64,000 nucleotides of DNA from the NCBI GenBank assembly GCA_020091685.1, contig CM034598.1, positions 18,643,362-18,707,361 on the forward strand. Reading direction: 5' to 3'. This DNA is from Lutjanus erythropterus. Lineage: Eukaryota; Chordata; Actinopteri; Lutjaniformes; Lutjanidae. The notes under the pieces are model-generated. The model was not told the origin of the DNA, did not search any database, and saw nothing but the letters and a program-made list of their open reading frames with translations. Below are positions 1-11,512 of this stretch, in pieces; the first letter of the stretch is position 1; each line of letters begins with the position of its first letter. The translations under genes were made by a program, and so were the position numbers.

Positions 1-2086
1 AAGCCAGCGGCATAAACAGACTCCCAAATGACCACAGTAAATGTATGCACACAGACACATGCTGACAGACAAACACACACTCACATACGTGCACAGCTAT
101 AAGCCACAGTGCCACATGGGATCGGTACACTTCAAACAGTGAATCAGGAAAACAGCAATCATCTAAAATACAGCAGCCATGCTTGTCACTCAGACTGAGG
201 CTTAATGTTTTCTTAACCTCCTTGCCACAACAGAGCCTGCAGCATGAGGGTTTCACCACAGAATATATTGTTTAATTTCCTCTGCAGTTTTTAAAACAAC
301 CATGACAGCGGGGTGTTGACTGCTCGCCAGTCTCAGTAACATCAGGGAGCTGCGGCAGGCCCCACAGGCCCCTGAATCAACTGACCAGAGCACAGAGACT
401 TCACTTGGCAGCTCGACGAGTGTATTTGTTGCACTGAGAGATTAACTGAGGCTCGGGGGATAATGCAAAGATAACACTAATAATGTTTAGAGAAGCTTGA
501 GAAGAATTCCTTCTCAGTCTCTTGAAAATATTTTTTAAATCCCTGTTTAGAGGCGAAAACGTCATTGTGGCTACAGCAACGTAGAGTGAATGAAGCAGAA
601 CTGGAAAATTTTACAGTTGGTTTATTAATTTTAAGTCAGACAGATATATCGGTTGGCTGATATTGATCTATCATAACTCTATCAGTCTATATTGGTATTG
701 GTGTATATGTTGTCTAATTGGTGCCGATATGAAAACTTTTTTGACAGACCTTAATGCTTTGATGATTTTTTTTTTTTTTTACAATTTTTTTTGGTTTATA
801 GGCAGCGATTTATACATATTTGATCCTTTTTCCTAATTCAAGTTTAACATATATTAGGGCCCAACCAATATTGGATTTCTGGGGCTGATGCCGATATTAG
901 GGAATAAAAATATTCTTATAATAGAAAACATATTATACACAATATAGAATATATACATAAACATATTTTTTACAATGGTCCCTCAGAAGTCATTAACACA
1001 CCTCTAATACATTTTTTTTCTATTTGTGTTGTTTTTTTTATTTATAGTTATTTATAATTATTAGGCTTACATGGTAAATATCACCCAGTATTGGTCTATC
1101 ACAGATATATCAGTCCCAGAATATTGGGGATAATATCAGATTTGACAGATTATGTCAAAGCATGTAATCAGAATTTTTAGGCAAAATGCTCTATAAAGCA
1201 TTATTAACTTAACATAAATATATAAGTTTCATAGTGATGTCACTAGATTTGGTTCAGTCAAAGCTTTAAAATATTAAAGCATCCATCTTTGCTCACTATA
1301 TCTTAGCCTTTCTTAACCTCAGGTGTGCATAAACTACAGGCTACATGAGCTTCTTTTCAAAACACAAAAATATGAACTTATCGGTTGTCTTGTAACTATC
1401 ATCCATGAGAAGTAAGTAATTATTGGTTATCATTTTAACTGCATCCCTAATTATTCACTGAATATAGATAATATTAGATAATATTCATATAATAGAAATT
1501 CACTGTTTCAGTGCCCTGATATAAAGTTTATCGTTAACCTGTCTTTGTCACAAGTGTTTGATAACCACATTTGAAGGATCATTGCAATATTGACTGGTAT
1601 ATCAATATCTGAATTGTTTTTGTCCTTAATATCATTATCAGCATCGGCCCAAAAGATCCAGTATCGGTCAGGCCCTGGTCCTGAATTATAAAATGTGATG
1701 CAAACTAACTCAATTACTCAAACAGAGGCTGTGAAGTCAAAAATAATATAGATCCACTCTCGCTGCAGCCTGTATTGAATGCTGCAGTAATATAAGGGTG
1801 ATGTTATTTTTCATTCCCGCGTTTCAGAGAGACCACTACAGTATATCAAAGCCCACTCACAGGTTTGGTGACAGTGCAGTAAATGTTACCCAGGAGACTC
1901 TTCCAGTGCCAGCTATAGATATGATTTACAGGCCTGCAGCAGCCTGTAACTGCCTCATTTTTAACTTCCCCATGACTTTAACATCTTCTCTGCGAGTCTC
2001 ATTAACTACTTGAATGTCATTAAGTGTTTACACTGGGGTGGGGGTGTATTTTTTGTAACATAAGTTTAATTTATGACCGGACCTAC
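1..2086 (-). other. adra1b: Start of adra1b intron 1 (continues beyond the window)
   Basis: This is the intron side of the donor at 2086. It is AT-rich, holds no coding similarity, and is interrupted by an inverted-repeat element at 855-1676. A diverged stretch at 640-760 shares the 'gatatatcgg / gccgatat' vocabulary of that element and may be another fragment. No acceptor or second exon is seen, so the intron is longer than 2.08 kb. Confidence 0.8.
855..1676. mobile_element. MITE-like element inside adra1b intron 1
   Basis: The ends are imperfect inverted repeats. The left end begins tagggcccaaccaatattgg, and the right end (about 1655-1676), reverse-complemented, matches it at most positions. 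The interior repeats 'tattgg', 'gatatatcag' and 'ccgatatt' motifs and has no open frame. This resembles a non-autonomous DNA transposon of a kind common in fish introns. I found no clear target-site duplication, so the superfamily is left open. Confidence 0.5.
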
Positions 2087-2090
2087 CTAT
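2081..2090 (-). other. Splice donor of adra1b exon 1
   Basis: On the minus strand the sequence reads ATAG|GTAGGT, with the exon ending at 2087 and the GT at 2086-2085. It interrupts a glycine codon after base one. The site falls just after helix 6 (FFLALPI), where vertebrate alpha-1 receptor genes carry their single large coding intron. Reading on gives 18 residues with no receptor similarity before a stop, which supports splicing here. Confidence 0.88.
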
Positions 2091-3041
2091 GGGTAAGGCG
2101 AGAAAGAAGGGCAGCCAACAAAGCGTAAACATGCCGACAACAACTCCCAAAGTTTTTGCTGCTTTCTTCTCTCGGGAGAATTTCAGAAGTTTCACCGTGA
2201 GAGAACTTCTGGCTTGGTGCGCGCGGCCCTTGCCGCCGGTGCCTGAGCTGCCGGGCTCCTCCTGCACCTGTGAGCCCTTGTGGATCCTGAGGGTCAGCTC
2301 GCTGGAGTTCATCCTCTCCCGCATCACCCCCGCCTCCAGGTTCTTAGTGGTCCGTTTGGCCACTATGTACACCCGGCAGTACATGACCAGAATGACGACC
2401 AGCGGGATGTAGAAGGAGCCGAGGGAGGAGAAGAGTGCGTAAAAGGGCTCTTCGGTGATGGGGCACACCGTGTCGTCCGGCGACGGCGGCTGCTTCCACC
2501 CGAACAGGGGCCCGATGGAGATGACCACCGACAGCGCCCACACTCCGAGCATTGCCAGCAGAGCCCGCTTCTCCGTCACGATGCCCGGGTACTGCAGCGG
2601 GTGGCTCACTCCGATGTAGCGGTCGATGGAAATTACGCACAGGCTCATGATGGACGCGGTGCAGCAGAGCACGTCCACCGCCGCCCAGATGTCACAGAAG
2701 ATCCGGCCGAACACCCAGTAGTCGAGAATCTCCAGGGTGGCGGACACCGGCAGCACCGTGGTGCTCAGCAGCAGGTCGGCGATGGCCAGGTTGATGATGA
2801 AGTAGTTGGTCGGGGTGCGCAGGTGCCTGTTGCACACCACCGACAGGATGACAAGGATGTTGCCCGCGATGGCGAACACGATGAAGGCGCCCAGCACCAA
2901 GCCGAGCGGGATGGCCCGGGTGAGGTCCACCTCAGTGAGGTTCCCCCCGGAGCTGTTGGTGAAGTTGAGCCGAGAGGATGCATCGAGTTCCGAGGAACCA
3001 TTTTTCCACAAGTTTGTGACATTGTCAGTGCTCAGACTCAT
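2087..3041 (-). CDS. adra1b: Alpha-1B-type adrenergic receptor, first coding exon (partial gene)
   Basis: A class A GPCR that binds adrenaline and noradrenaline at the plasma membrane and, as known for the family, signals through Gq and phospholipase C. The exon gives 318 codons plus one base. The N-terminus has five N-glycosylation sequons (N7, N14, N26, N29, N34). Visible landmarks are N61 and D89 of helices 1 and 2, the amine-binding D123, the DRY motif at 140-142, W168, the disulfide pair C116/C193, the helix 5 serines S205 and S209, P213 and the CWLP motif at 308-311. KNLEAGVM after helix 5 and the LDLTRAI-like N-terminal region favour alpha-1B over 1A or 1D. The open frame continues past 2087, but ATAG|GTAGGT is a strong donor at the conserved intron after helix 6 (phase 1), so the apparent tail is intronic. 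The ATG at 3041 has A at -3. Helix 7 and the C-terminus lie left of the window. Which teleost paralogue (ba or bb) cannot be told. Confidence 0.93.
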
Positions 3042-3560
3042 TTTGGCTCAAGAAGTCCTCCATAGCAGGCTTCAGATCACTTGTAACTCACGAAAGAGCT
3101 TCACTAAACATAAATAAAGAGTGTGAATGTTCTAAGTCCGCATATTTTCACAACGTGTTTCGTTTCCAAATGAGCGCTGAGAGAAAACGCAGCCGTGCCG
3201 TCCCCATGCAGTCCTGCTCCCTGCGCTCTCCTGAGGCTCAGTGGAGGAGAAGTAAGGGGGGCAGCAGCAGTCATCTCCTCCTGCCTCCTCTGCACCACAC
3301 ACAGCTCTGCCATGCACTGACCAGACATACCTAAACGCAAGCCTATGAAGCGCCCATGACGCATCATGACATGAAGAGCAGCGAGTCCACAGAAAAGGCA
3401 CAACATATATTTGCATCATTTTACGCAACTATGCGGGATGCAGTAGAGATTTGGACGTTTTGTGAGAAACGCCTCTCTGGTGTCTTGTATTTGTTTTTTT
3501 CTCACTGTGGGAGGAGGGTGCTTAACTGGACAATTACAAGTGAAAGACTTGTGCCAAAAC
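3042..3560 (-). promoter_or_regulatory. adra1b: adra1b 5' UTR and proximal promoter region (inferred)
   Basis: This is the sequence immediately upstream of the receptor ATG. It is less AT-rich than the flanks between about 3190 and 3380 and has several CpGs, as expected near a start site. A weak TATA-like CTTTATTTATG occurs on the minus strand near 3108-3118. No further receptor coding is present. The transcription start cannot be placed from sequence alone. Short frames on both strands here look like chance. Confidence 0.45.
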
Positions 3561-3624
3561 AACCTTAGCTTTGCCCCTAAAAAAAATCACAATGCTTTAA
3601 TAGCAGCAGAAAATATGTATAATA

Positions 3625-4004
3625 CAAAACACTGTAAAACACCATACAGGAATTTTGTGGAATCTTTTCACATTAACTTAACATAAGTATAGAAGTTTTC
3701 TTTGTTCAAGCTCATTTAACTTGAAAGTTCTGGTATTTATTTTCAGAACATATACACATGAGATTTTCTTACTGAAAATGATAAGTTGAATGAATGAACT
3801 GTACAGAGCTCAATCAACTCATTAGATTATGTTTCTAAAGAAACAGTGGGCATATTAAGAGACTTTTTTTTTAATAGTTTGAAGAAAACATGAATCATTA
3901 AAAAATTACCTCAATTTGTCCTTTCAAATTTAGTCAACTTAAAATTTTAAGGCAGGCCAGACACAATAGTTTATTTTCATAGTGAAGGTATGCTTGAGCA
4001 CATA
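3625..4004. repeat. Diverged interspersed repeat, shared with 32820-33110
   Basis: Several blocks recur at 32820-33110: 'catacaggaattt', 'tagtttgaagaaaac', 'gaatcatta..aaa...acctcaa', 'cttttcaaatt' and 'gaaggcag/taaggcag', in the same order and orientation. This implies two copies of one dispersed family. No coding is seen. The SINE at 4015 is inserted at its right side. Confidence 0.5.
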
Positions 4005-4323
4005 AATAACCCTTGGGGTGGCACGGTGGTGCAGTGGTTGCCTCCCAGCAAGAAGGTTCTGAGTTCAAATCCCCCAGGTGGCTTGGGCAGGGCCTTTCTG
4101 TGCAAAGTTTGCATGTTTTCCTTGTGTCTGCATGGGTTCTCTCTGGCTTCCTCCTACAGTCCAAAGACATGCATGCTAGGTTAATTGGTGACTCTAAATT
4201 GCCGGTAGGTGTGAATGTGAGTGGTTGTCAGCCCTGCGATGAACTGGCGGTAGGCTCCAGCCCCCTGCGACCCTTTGGGAATAAGCGGTTACAGAAAATG
4301 AATGAATCAAAGAATAACCCTTG
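4005..4323 (+). mobile_element. tRNA-derived SINE with target-site duplication
   Basis: The body runs from about 4015 to 4312. The head has pol III internal promoter signals: an A-box-like tggtgcagtgg and a B-box-like gagttcaaatccc. After it come blocks familiar from abundant teleost repeats ('cagtccaaagacatgcatg', 'ggttaattggtgactctaaattg', 'ctgcgatgaactggcg', 'ggctccagccccctgcgacc') and a short tail of 'aatgaatgaat'. The 11-bp direct repeat aataacccttg at 4005-4015 and 4313-4323 brackets it exactly, as target-primed retroposition would leave. Some internal blocks are shortened relative to the familiar form. Confidence 0.8.
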
Positions 4324-4763
4324 AAATAAGGTATTTTTCTCTTTGTGTGGTCCACATAAATATTTTGGATGTCCAGGCAGGCATCTTAAGGTTAAGCCAC
4401 AAAGGTCAAATGCATTCAAAAGTAGATAACAAAATCACATAAAATCCTCTCTGCTACAACCATTGACTGTATAATAGGTATTTCTCTCCTATTTTGGTCA
4501 AATGCAGTCTTGGGTTCCTCTAAGTAACCTCATTTGAGCCCAGTTAGTGAGGAGTGACTGATTTACTGGGCTGAGTTCAGGAACACGCACATTCCTAAAA
4601 CTGAGGTTTAAGAGCTTTTTCTCTACTCATGATGTAACATGAGCAGGAGGACCAATAAAAGGAAACTTTTATTATGAAAACCTGCCAAATAATTGCAACC
4701 TTTATGATTTAATGCAAAACAAAGTTTCCTCTCATAAAGAGCCTTTAAAGCTCTGCAGGTATT
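4324..4763. other. Intergenic, no feature seen
   Basis: AT-rich sequence with no convincing coding, RNA or repeat signal. Confidence 0.5.
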
Positions 4764-5608
4764 TTGGTAACATCTTACAGTAAGGCTACATGAATTATTA
4801 TGGAATTACTTTATGCATGGAAAAGGATGAATTCATTCATGGAGTACTTCATGGACTATGAAGGATGTACGTGAAGTAACAGTAGCTCATCCGTGACTTA
4901 ATGCAAGAACAACATGTTAATTATTGCTCCAACTTAAGTATTTAAATCATAATTATTTTATGTGTTATTAATGATGTTCATGTCTTCTTTGTGGGTAAGT
5001 ACAGTTTAATGGACAGGCCAAAAAACTGAGCAGTCACAGCAGTGCTCGCATATTCTGTTGAATTAAAAGTATTGTACTTTGGAAAGCATTACTTCTTCAT
5101 GACTTCATTATATTTACCAGCCCTTCTGAATAATTCTGCGTTATATATTTGGAAAAAAATAGGTCATAACTTTGGACGATGATCAATTAGTTAGCTATTA
5201 GTTAATTATTAGGAAAAGAACATCATTATATATCATGCATGCATAAGCAAGAAATGGTTAATAAATGTGATTTCATAATTATGTCACCATTAATCAGATG
5301 TTATTCATCTGAGTTAAAGATGGACATTGTGATTACGAGGCTTGCAATGCAACAGAATACATGGGCACTGCTGTGACTGGTCAGTTTTTTGACTTGTACC
5401 TTTGACTCTAGGACTTATGAAGAATACATGAGCATCAGTAATAACTCAGAAATCATGATGATTGAAATACCACAGTTGTTGCAATAATTAACACATTGTT
5501 CTTGCATTAAGTTACCAAGTTCCACATGAATAAATGCATGTTTTTCCTGCATAAAGTCTTGTATGAATTCATGATAATTGATGCACCCTTACTAAAAAGT
5601 GTTACTGG
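4764..5608. mobile_element. Long palindromic (fold-back) MITE
   Basis: The left end (tttggtaacatcttacagtaagg) and the right end (ccttactaaaaagtgttactgg) are imperfect inverted repeats. The symmetry continues inward: the block at about 4898-4929 is almost the exact reverse complement of about 5484-5515, and 'ccaaaaaactgagcagtcac...cagcagtgct' near 5018-5050 pairs with 'gggcactgctgtgactggtcag' near 5364-5386. Almost the whole 845 bp can therefore fold on itself. There is no open frame, so it is a non-autonomous DNA element. GGTAACA...TTTACA.TAAGG-type ends are common in fish, but the family is not assigned. Confidence 0.75.
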
Positions 5609-6585
5609 TGTTTTTTTTTATTCACAGAACAGATTGCACTGGCTGTTTACAGCCATTCACTGCCATTATTTTATATTTATTGTACCTCATGTTTGTTGGA
5701 AACATAACACAGGCTTTATAGTCTTAATCTGCATTGATTTTATTGTATTTTTCCCAGGAATGTTTATAGCTTCAGGTTATCTTTTGAACCTGCACAAGGG
5801 TCTGGGATTTTGTTAGAATTTGAACTAATTTATTTAAATTCAGACACGTCACAGGACATGCAGTACAGCTCATATGTTATCAGTAGTTAACTTTGTGTCC
5901 AGGGTTACTTTGGTTATTTTACCAATAGTCCCCATGAGGAAAGTAAGGCAGACAAAGACAAGATTAACAGGGCATTGATTAAGGATCACTTCAATTCCAT
6001 ATCAGTCTCAGTCCATCTAGTCCTCAAATGAAATTAAAATCATTATTGTCTTATGACATTTATCACATATAAACCTAATCTAAAAACCCAATGAGCAAAT
6101 AAATCACAAAACAGGGAAGAATTGTAAGTGTGATCATACCATTAAACCACATACACAAAATTACTCACCATGCTTTTTAATCAACCAAAACCTTGGTCTT
6201 TACTCTTCATTGGTTTACTTTTCCATTCTTTTAGGAAAACAGTCATTTCAGGTATTTACCTGCACTGTTATTTCTCTGCTGTGCTGCTGGTCAAGTTCTG
6301 TTTTTATCTTTATGGTGTGCAGAACTGGAGAAACACATTTAAAGATTTATGTAAAAACTAAATATTCTTTGGTTTCTTGGTGCTGATGACTGATGTATAA
6401 TAAAAGCTGCATTATCAAAAACATCTAACATTAACATGTTCTTCACAGTTAAGCTGTAAATTGACAGCTTCCACCTCTTGCATATTCAGACAACTCAGCA
6501 GCATCTGTTTCCATAGAAACAAAGCAAAAACAAATTAAGAGGGTGAAGTAAAAGTACTTATTTATTTTCTGATTCTAAATGGAAA
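5609..6585. other. Intergenic, no feature seen
   Basis: AT-rich. Short open frames (for example 5526-5816 and 6170-6361) are composition-driven and match no family I recognise. Confidence 0.5.
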
Positions 6586-6790
6586 AAAAATGTTTATTTA
6601 TTGATTTACAATCGTATTTGACAGGGACCATGCATAATAAACATAAATTTGAATACTTGAAATCTGATGCATCATACAGAGATAAAGCTTAAAGCTAGTT
6701 GTCATCCACAGTCCTCAGGCAGGTGAAACAATAAACAAACAGCATAAACATTACATACAACAGGTATTATAAAATACCTGTTTACTCAGA
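6586..6790. repeat. Interspersed repeat fragment (copy 1; copy 2 at 8400-8530)
   Basis: The block 'tttatttattgatttacaat...cagggaccatgca...' followed by 'aagctagttgtcatccacagtcctcaggcaggtg' resembles a fish repeat tail. A related block with 'tttatttatatcagggaccatgtacaa' and 'tttagctgaatagctaattt' lies at 8410-8520 in the same orientation. Confidence 0.4.
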
Positions 6791-6999
6791 AGTTCACCCT
6801 TAAAGTGTGAAGTAAGTGAATGAATAAAACACAGGAATGGGATGAAAAAATACTTGAAAAAGAAAAAAAGTTTATTTTAAATACATTTATCTGATTATGA
6901 TATTTTACCTTCTTCTGAATTACATTTATGTTTTAAAGGTTCCCTGCAGAGTTTTCCACCTCTAGAAGTGCTGTGGAACTGTTTTCCTAGGATGGGTCC

Positions 7000-7315
7000 C
7001 TTTTTTGTTTATCTCCTGTACATGCAAAAGGATGCACAGGCATGATGTGACGCAGGGCACAGTCCAGCCAGTGGTTTCATACTATCACACTGAACTACAG
7101 GTGGCAGTAACATGCCAAGGTATTGTGCAATATAACAACCGCAAAGAAGAGGTAGACCACAATCCAGTAAACAATACTGATTTAAAATACTTTGCAACTG
7201 AGGAAGTAAATGCATTCATTGTGTTTGTTAGACCTCAAGGATGCACAGAGTTTTGGTGACTAACACTGAACATAACCTTTGTTTGTTTATAACAAGACTC
7301 CACAGGTGCCTGCAG
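7000..7315. repeat. Interspersed repeat fragment (related to 48850-48990 and 52440-52557)
   Basis: 'cagtggtttcatactatcacactgaactacaggtggcagtaacatg' here is echoed by 'cagtggtttcacactatttgctgatctgcaggtggctgtaatgtgg' at 48936-48980. The right part ('ttggtgactaacactgaacataacctttgtttgtttataacaagactccac') is echoed at 52490-52545. The 84-codon frame across it (7005-7259) is therefore repeat-derived, not a gene. Confidence 0.55.
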
Positions 7316-8399
7316 CAACTTTACTGTAGCCTGGATCTCTTTGAGTTACCTGGCTTTAATGAGCCTAACCATGGTGATCCTGGACAAAGCTGCTATTAAC
7401 TGGCTTTGTTAACTCTGGGTTCTCAAATTCGGCGTTGAGTGCATGCGAGGAAAAGTTGTTATTAACTACAAGTGACATCATCAGAACCATGAATGAAATA
7501 CCCAATATGAAATGTACCCACAGGAAAATTCAGTTATAGCGACAGCAAAAGCTGAAATGCAGCGAGGTGAAATGTGTAGAATATAATCACAACTAAAAGA
7601 AGAACCTGCAGAAACAAGAAATCATTTCCGAGTATTAAAGGGTTATAAGCCTATAAATAAATGGGGTTAAAAATTAATGTTAGACTGTTTCTGCTGCCAA
7701 AGCAGAGAGGAGAGCAGATAGGAGAACAAACGTTACCCCAGTTATGTCTGAAAAGATCTATCTGACTGAAATGTAGCATTTATAATCACTGAAGCCAATT
7801 GACAGTGTGTGGATTATTTTTCAGAGTTTGTTTTTTCCCGTCCAATTATCATCACAGAGTTAGCTCATGTTTTTCTGAGCTGCAGTGATGTAAGAGTGTA
7901 AAAGCATCGACACTGACAGGATTCCTGTCAGGAACGCAATTAAATTGCAGCTATAATCATCATTATGTATTTAGTGCCATGAACTGTTCTCCCTTTCGTT
8001 CAAAGCTCTATTTTAATATCAGGGTGGAAATGTTATGCCTGGAGCTGTAAAGCTATTGGACTGCTCTATAAATATTGCTCTTTATTATTTGTCACTTTAT
8101 TGTAAAGTCAGTAGTTTTGTTCCTGTCAGGATCCTAAAGAAATTATGTTTTTCCAGTGATCTGAGTGGTCAGCAGTTGGTCTGTTGGCAAGAATTTGATC
8201 TGATTCTCTGACGTTAAGCGAAGTTGAACCAGTTTTGTGATACCAGAAAACCTGCATTAAACCCACAGATATCTGGATAATCAATGGTCAGATTTGGTAG
8301 TGCAGGTCATAGGGCACCTTTGAGTTTCTCCATATTTGTTTAAATTGCTTAACGTGTTTTAATTTTAGGGTGAGAGACTAGACATGCCTGAATTTCAAA

Positions 8400-8530
8400 T
8401 TACATTAATTCAGTTTATTACATTTATTTATATCAGGGACCATGTACAAAATACAATCGTCTAAAAAAAAAAAGAGATAAGATGCTTTGTACCAAATTTA
8501 GCTGAATAGCTAATTTAGATGTGTTTCCCT
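8400..8530. repeat. Interspersed repeat fragment (copy 2)
   Basis: Same family as 6586-6790, sharing the cagggaccatg core and downstream blocks. It contains a short A-run at 8463-8474. Confidence 0.35.
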
Positions 8531-11359
8531 TGAAAATATTCAGAAATTAATTATATTATTATGTAAACTTTAAGTAGGTCTTCTTGGTGTCGAATCCAGG
8601 TAAAGAGGCTGACGAGTTCATAGAGATGGAAGGTTCAACTCTTTTTACTGAATCAAGTTTGTATGAATCATTCACTAAAAAAAAGTCAAGTTGCACCAGA
8701 GACCAAGCCAGCTAGCTCCCAGTTTGGCCCTTTGCTAAGTTAAATGGGACAAAATCATTTTAATTGCGTGTCTCTTCTAGACTTTCCAAATGGAAACGGA
8801 ACAAATTCTGATAGCGAATTGAATCATTTCGTTGGATTATGATGCTCATTCATGAACGGTTACTGACTGTGGCATGGAACTTGTAGGTGAGTGAGTGATT
8901 TGTGCTGCGTGGGAAAGACCTTCAGCTCAGGGCAGGTCTCGCTCTCTGAGCTGGGAGAGCGAGCACCGAGTAGAAAAAAGCTCCAAAGTGGTGGATTTTC
9001 TCATAGTTTAATATAGTAATTAACTTGATACATTTCCACAAATACTGTCAATATAAGAGTGTGAGTGGCATATTCGCTAGTTCATGTGTTTATAATAAAA
9101 CTACAGTATAATAAATTAGATCCAATCCTAACGAAAGCCAGTGTGCAGTCAGACCCTTGCAATCTGAAGACTTTTGAACCAATTTTGTCTCAACACTATT
9201 TCAGGGTTACCAAAAGATCTGTAAAAATCAATTTAAAACACCACTAAATAACAATAAATGAACAGGATTCATACAGGCACCTTAAGATTCTTCATAGTTC
9301 AAGAAAACCTCCACTGAAAACTAAGAGATACCTAAATTTGCGATAGCATTCCTTCAGAGAGGATTAGACATTAGACGCCCACGCCATCTTTCAATCCTTC
9401 AACAGACACCAGAGCGCACAGTTATTATGAGCATCTTTCTTAAAAGATGAATCACCTCGAATTATATCACTTCACATCTGAGACTGGATTTTAGCGCTAG
9501 GATGAAGTGCATTTCACTGCCCATTTCACTTGATTGAATACACCGAGCTTTCAAATAACATAAAAGCTTCTGCTGCTTAGCACGCTGCCAAGTGCTCCGG
9601 GTGAGAGAAGTTTCATATCTTCTCCGTCTGTCTCTGTGCTTCGGTGCTGAGGATTTGCCTCAAGTTCAAGAGGATCAACTTTTCTTCTTGGCAGGGCAAA
9701 CAAAATAAATCTTGAATTACATAAGACACGGAGCGATTTGATTTCTTTTTAAAGACAAGGCTCCCAGTTTTGCGCAGTAATTCATCATTATTTCAATCCA
9801 TCTAACGTTAGTCAAATTAGATAAAGAAAGAAGATGTTTTGTCTAGATTGCAGATAAAGACGTTTCCACATTTAGAATAGTTTGTTTTGATATGTCAGAG
9901 ATTTATTCTTCTTTGCACAATTCTGTTGAAACATTTTATCAGAAGGACTGTCTGTCAAACTCTGAGCAACTGGAGGAAGTTTGCAGCTTCACATGGCTCA
10001 TCGTGGTACCAAACAAATGTTCATTTAATTTCTGGGCAACATCCAGATCTTCTGCATTAAACTATTTTGGTTGAGGGACATTTGCTAAATGTTCTTCCTT
10101 CTGTCGGAGAGTTAAGAGGTCAAAGGTCGGAGTCTCTCTTTGACCTTACCTGGAACCGGTCTGGTCACGCCAGTGTTATGCCAACTGACACCATATGTTC
10201 AGCATTATCCAGCTCAACAAGAGACACATACTTTTATCATTACGCTCAAAACACAGGACAGATTTAGGAGCAGTGTAATCTGGTGAACTGCACAGGAGTG
10301 TTTTAACAGAAATACAGATTGGTTTGCTGCATTCCAGACATGAGGCAGATTATGACAAGCCATTTTTTAAATCCAGGTCCTTAACTTTGAAATTAATTCA
10401 TGAAAAAATACTCCAATTGAACTTTCAGAAGTCCCGCCGCTTTTGGAACCTCAGCCAACTTTCTCAACTAGCTAGCTGGATCTAATAACTAATGTTAGCA
10501 AAACACTGGCTAACTTACTAACTTACTAACTGATCTACATCAGTTGTGAGCTAGGTTAGCTGATGTTCCAAAACTTCGAGCTTGAATCTCACTTTGGAGA
10601 CCAGAATTGGGCGGGAGGATTCACCTGCCAGCACACAGGTGAGGAGTTTAGAGAAGAGGGAGGCTGTCTGTGTCCATGTAAGTTTGTTTGATTGTTTCAG
10701 TAGTTTGTTTGAGGCAACTTGTTTGTACACTTTGAGCTGACATGATAGGCATGATACAAAGTTAATGTGTGTATTTGACTTCATAGCAGACAATGATGTC
10801 TAGGGGCTGTTTGATTTACCTGAGTAAGTGGAAGTGTCTGAAGAAGACCATGCACTGTGCTGGAGTCACCCTGTAGATAAGCTAAACCTGTAAGTAAAGA
10901 GAAATTGTTTAATAATATGAGAAAAATAGTTGCATATTTGTATCTTGCACTTACCTGACCTGAAACAGTTATTTGCAGTTCTTCTCATTTGCTTTGGCTC
11001 GATTCTCTGATGAGAATTATGTTTTTCAAAACAGAATGTTCAAATCTCTGAACAATATGGTTGTCGTTCACAACAGATTGGACTTTCTCATTCATTCAAG
11101 CAAACTGCATGTGTTTCGGCATGTGTGCAAAAGATTAAAAAGATTTGCACAATAACCACTTTCACATGGCTTGCTGATCAAAACTGATGAGTTTATTCTC
11201 AGTGAAACTCTGCACCACTTCTGAACATGCTTTCTATTTGAAATGAGCCTGAGCATTTACTCATCTGTTTGAAGGGGAAAAGGCTCCATTTATCACTACA
11301 TCCCTGTATGCAACACATTGCTACACAAATAAACTTAGCTGTATACTCATTAACATGTA
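8531..11359. other. Intergenic, no gene seen
   Basis: No coding family is recognised. A short tandem array of 'taacttac' units lies at about 10508-10530. GCTAGC/TTAGC-rich sequence around 10465-10560 resembles that at 53590-53700 in vocabulary only. All frames here are 80 codons or fewer and unsupported. Confidence 0.5.
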
Positions 11360-11512
11360 TGAGGTGTGTCAGAAAAGTAACAGGACTTAGTGTGCTGTGT
11401 GAGCTATGAGTGGGGTAGGGATTAGCAGGTTGCGTCAGTGTGTGTCATAATATCGGGGAGTATATAACTGCAATCTCAGCTCTCTGCAAGCATTGTGTTT
11501 TTTCATGAGCTT
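11360..11512 (+). mobile_element. Solo mariner-family terminal fragment
   Basis: From the TA at 11358-11359 the sequence reads TGAGGTGTGTCAGAAAAGTA and continues nearly identical to the left end of the mariner derivative at 50954 for about 150 bp, including 'gagctatgagtggggtagggattagc' and 'ctgcaatctcagctctctgca'. The match ends near 'tttttcatg' at about 11507, before where the transposase would start. No right end is seen nearby, so this is a truncated copy or a solo end. Confidence 0.8.

Noticed and set aside
2028..2086. Last 18 codons of the open receptor frame
   Set aside because: They follow a strong donor at the conserved intron site, lack helix 7, and resemble no receptor, so they are intron.
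2280..3065. 261-codon plus-strand frame and other frames opposite the receptor exon
   Set aside because: It is the antisense shadow of adra1b exon 1. The minus strand carries all the GPCR motifs.
4015..4090. Functional tRNA gene
   Set aside because: The A and B boxes are present but no cloverleaf can be drawn, and the segment is the head of a SINE with target duplication.
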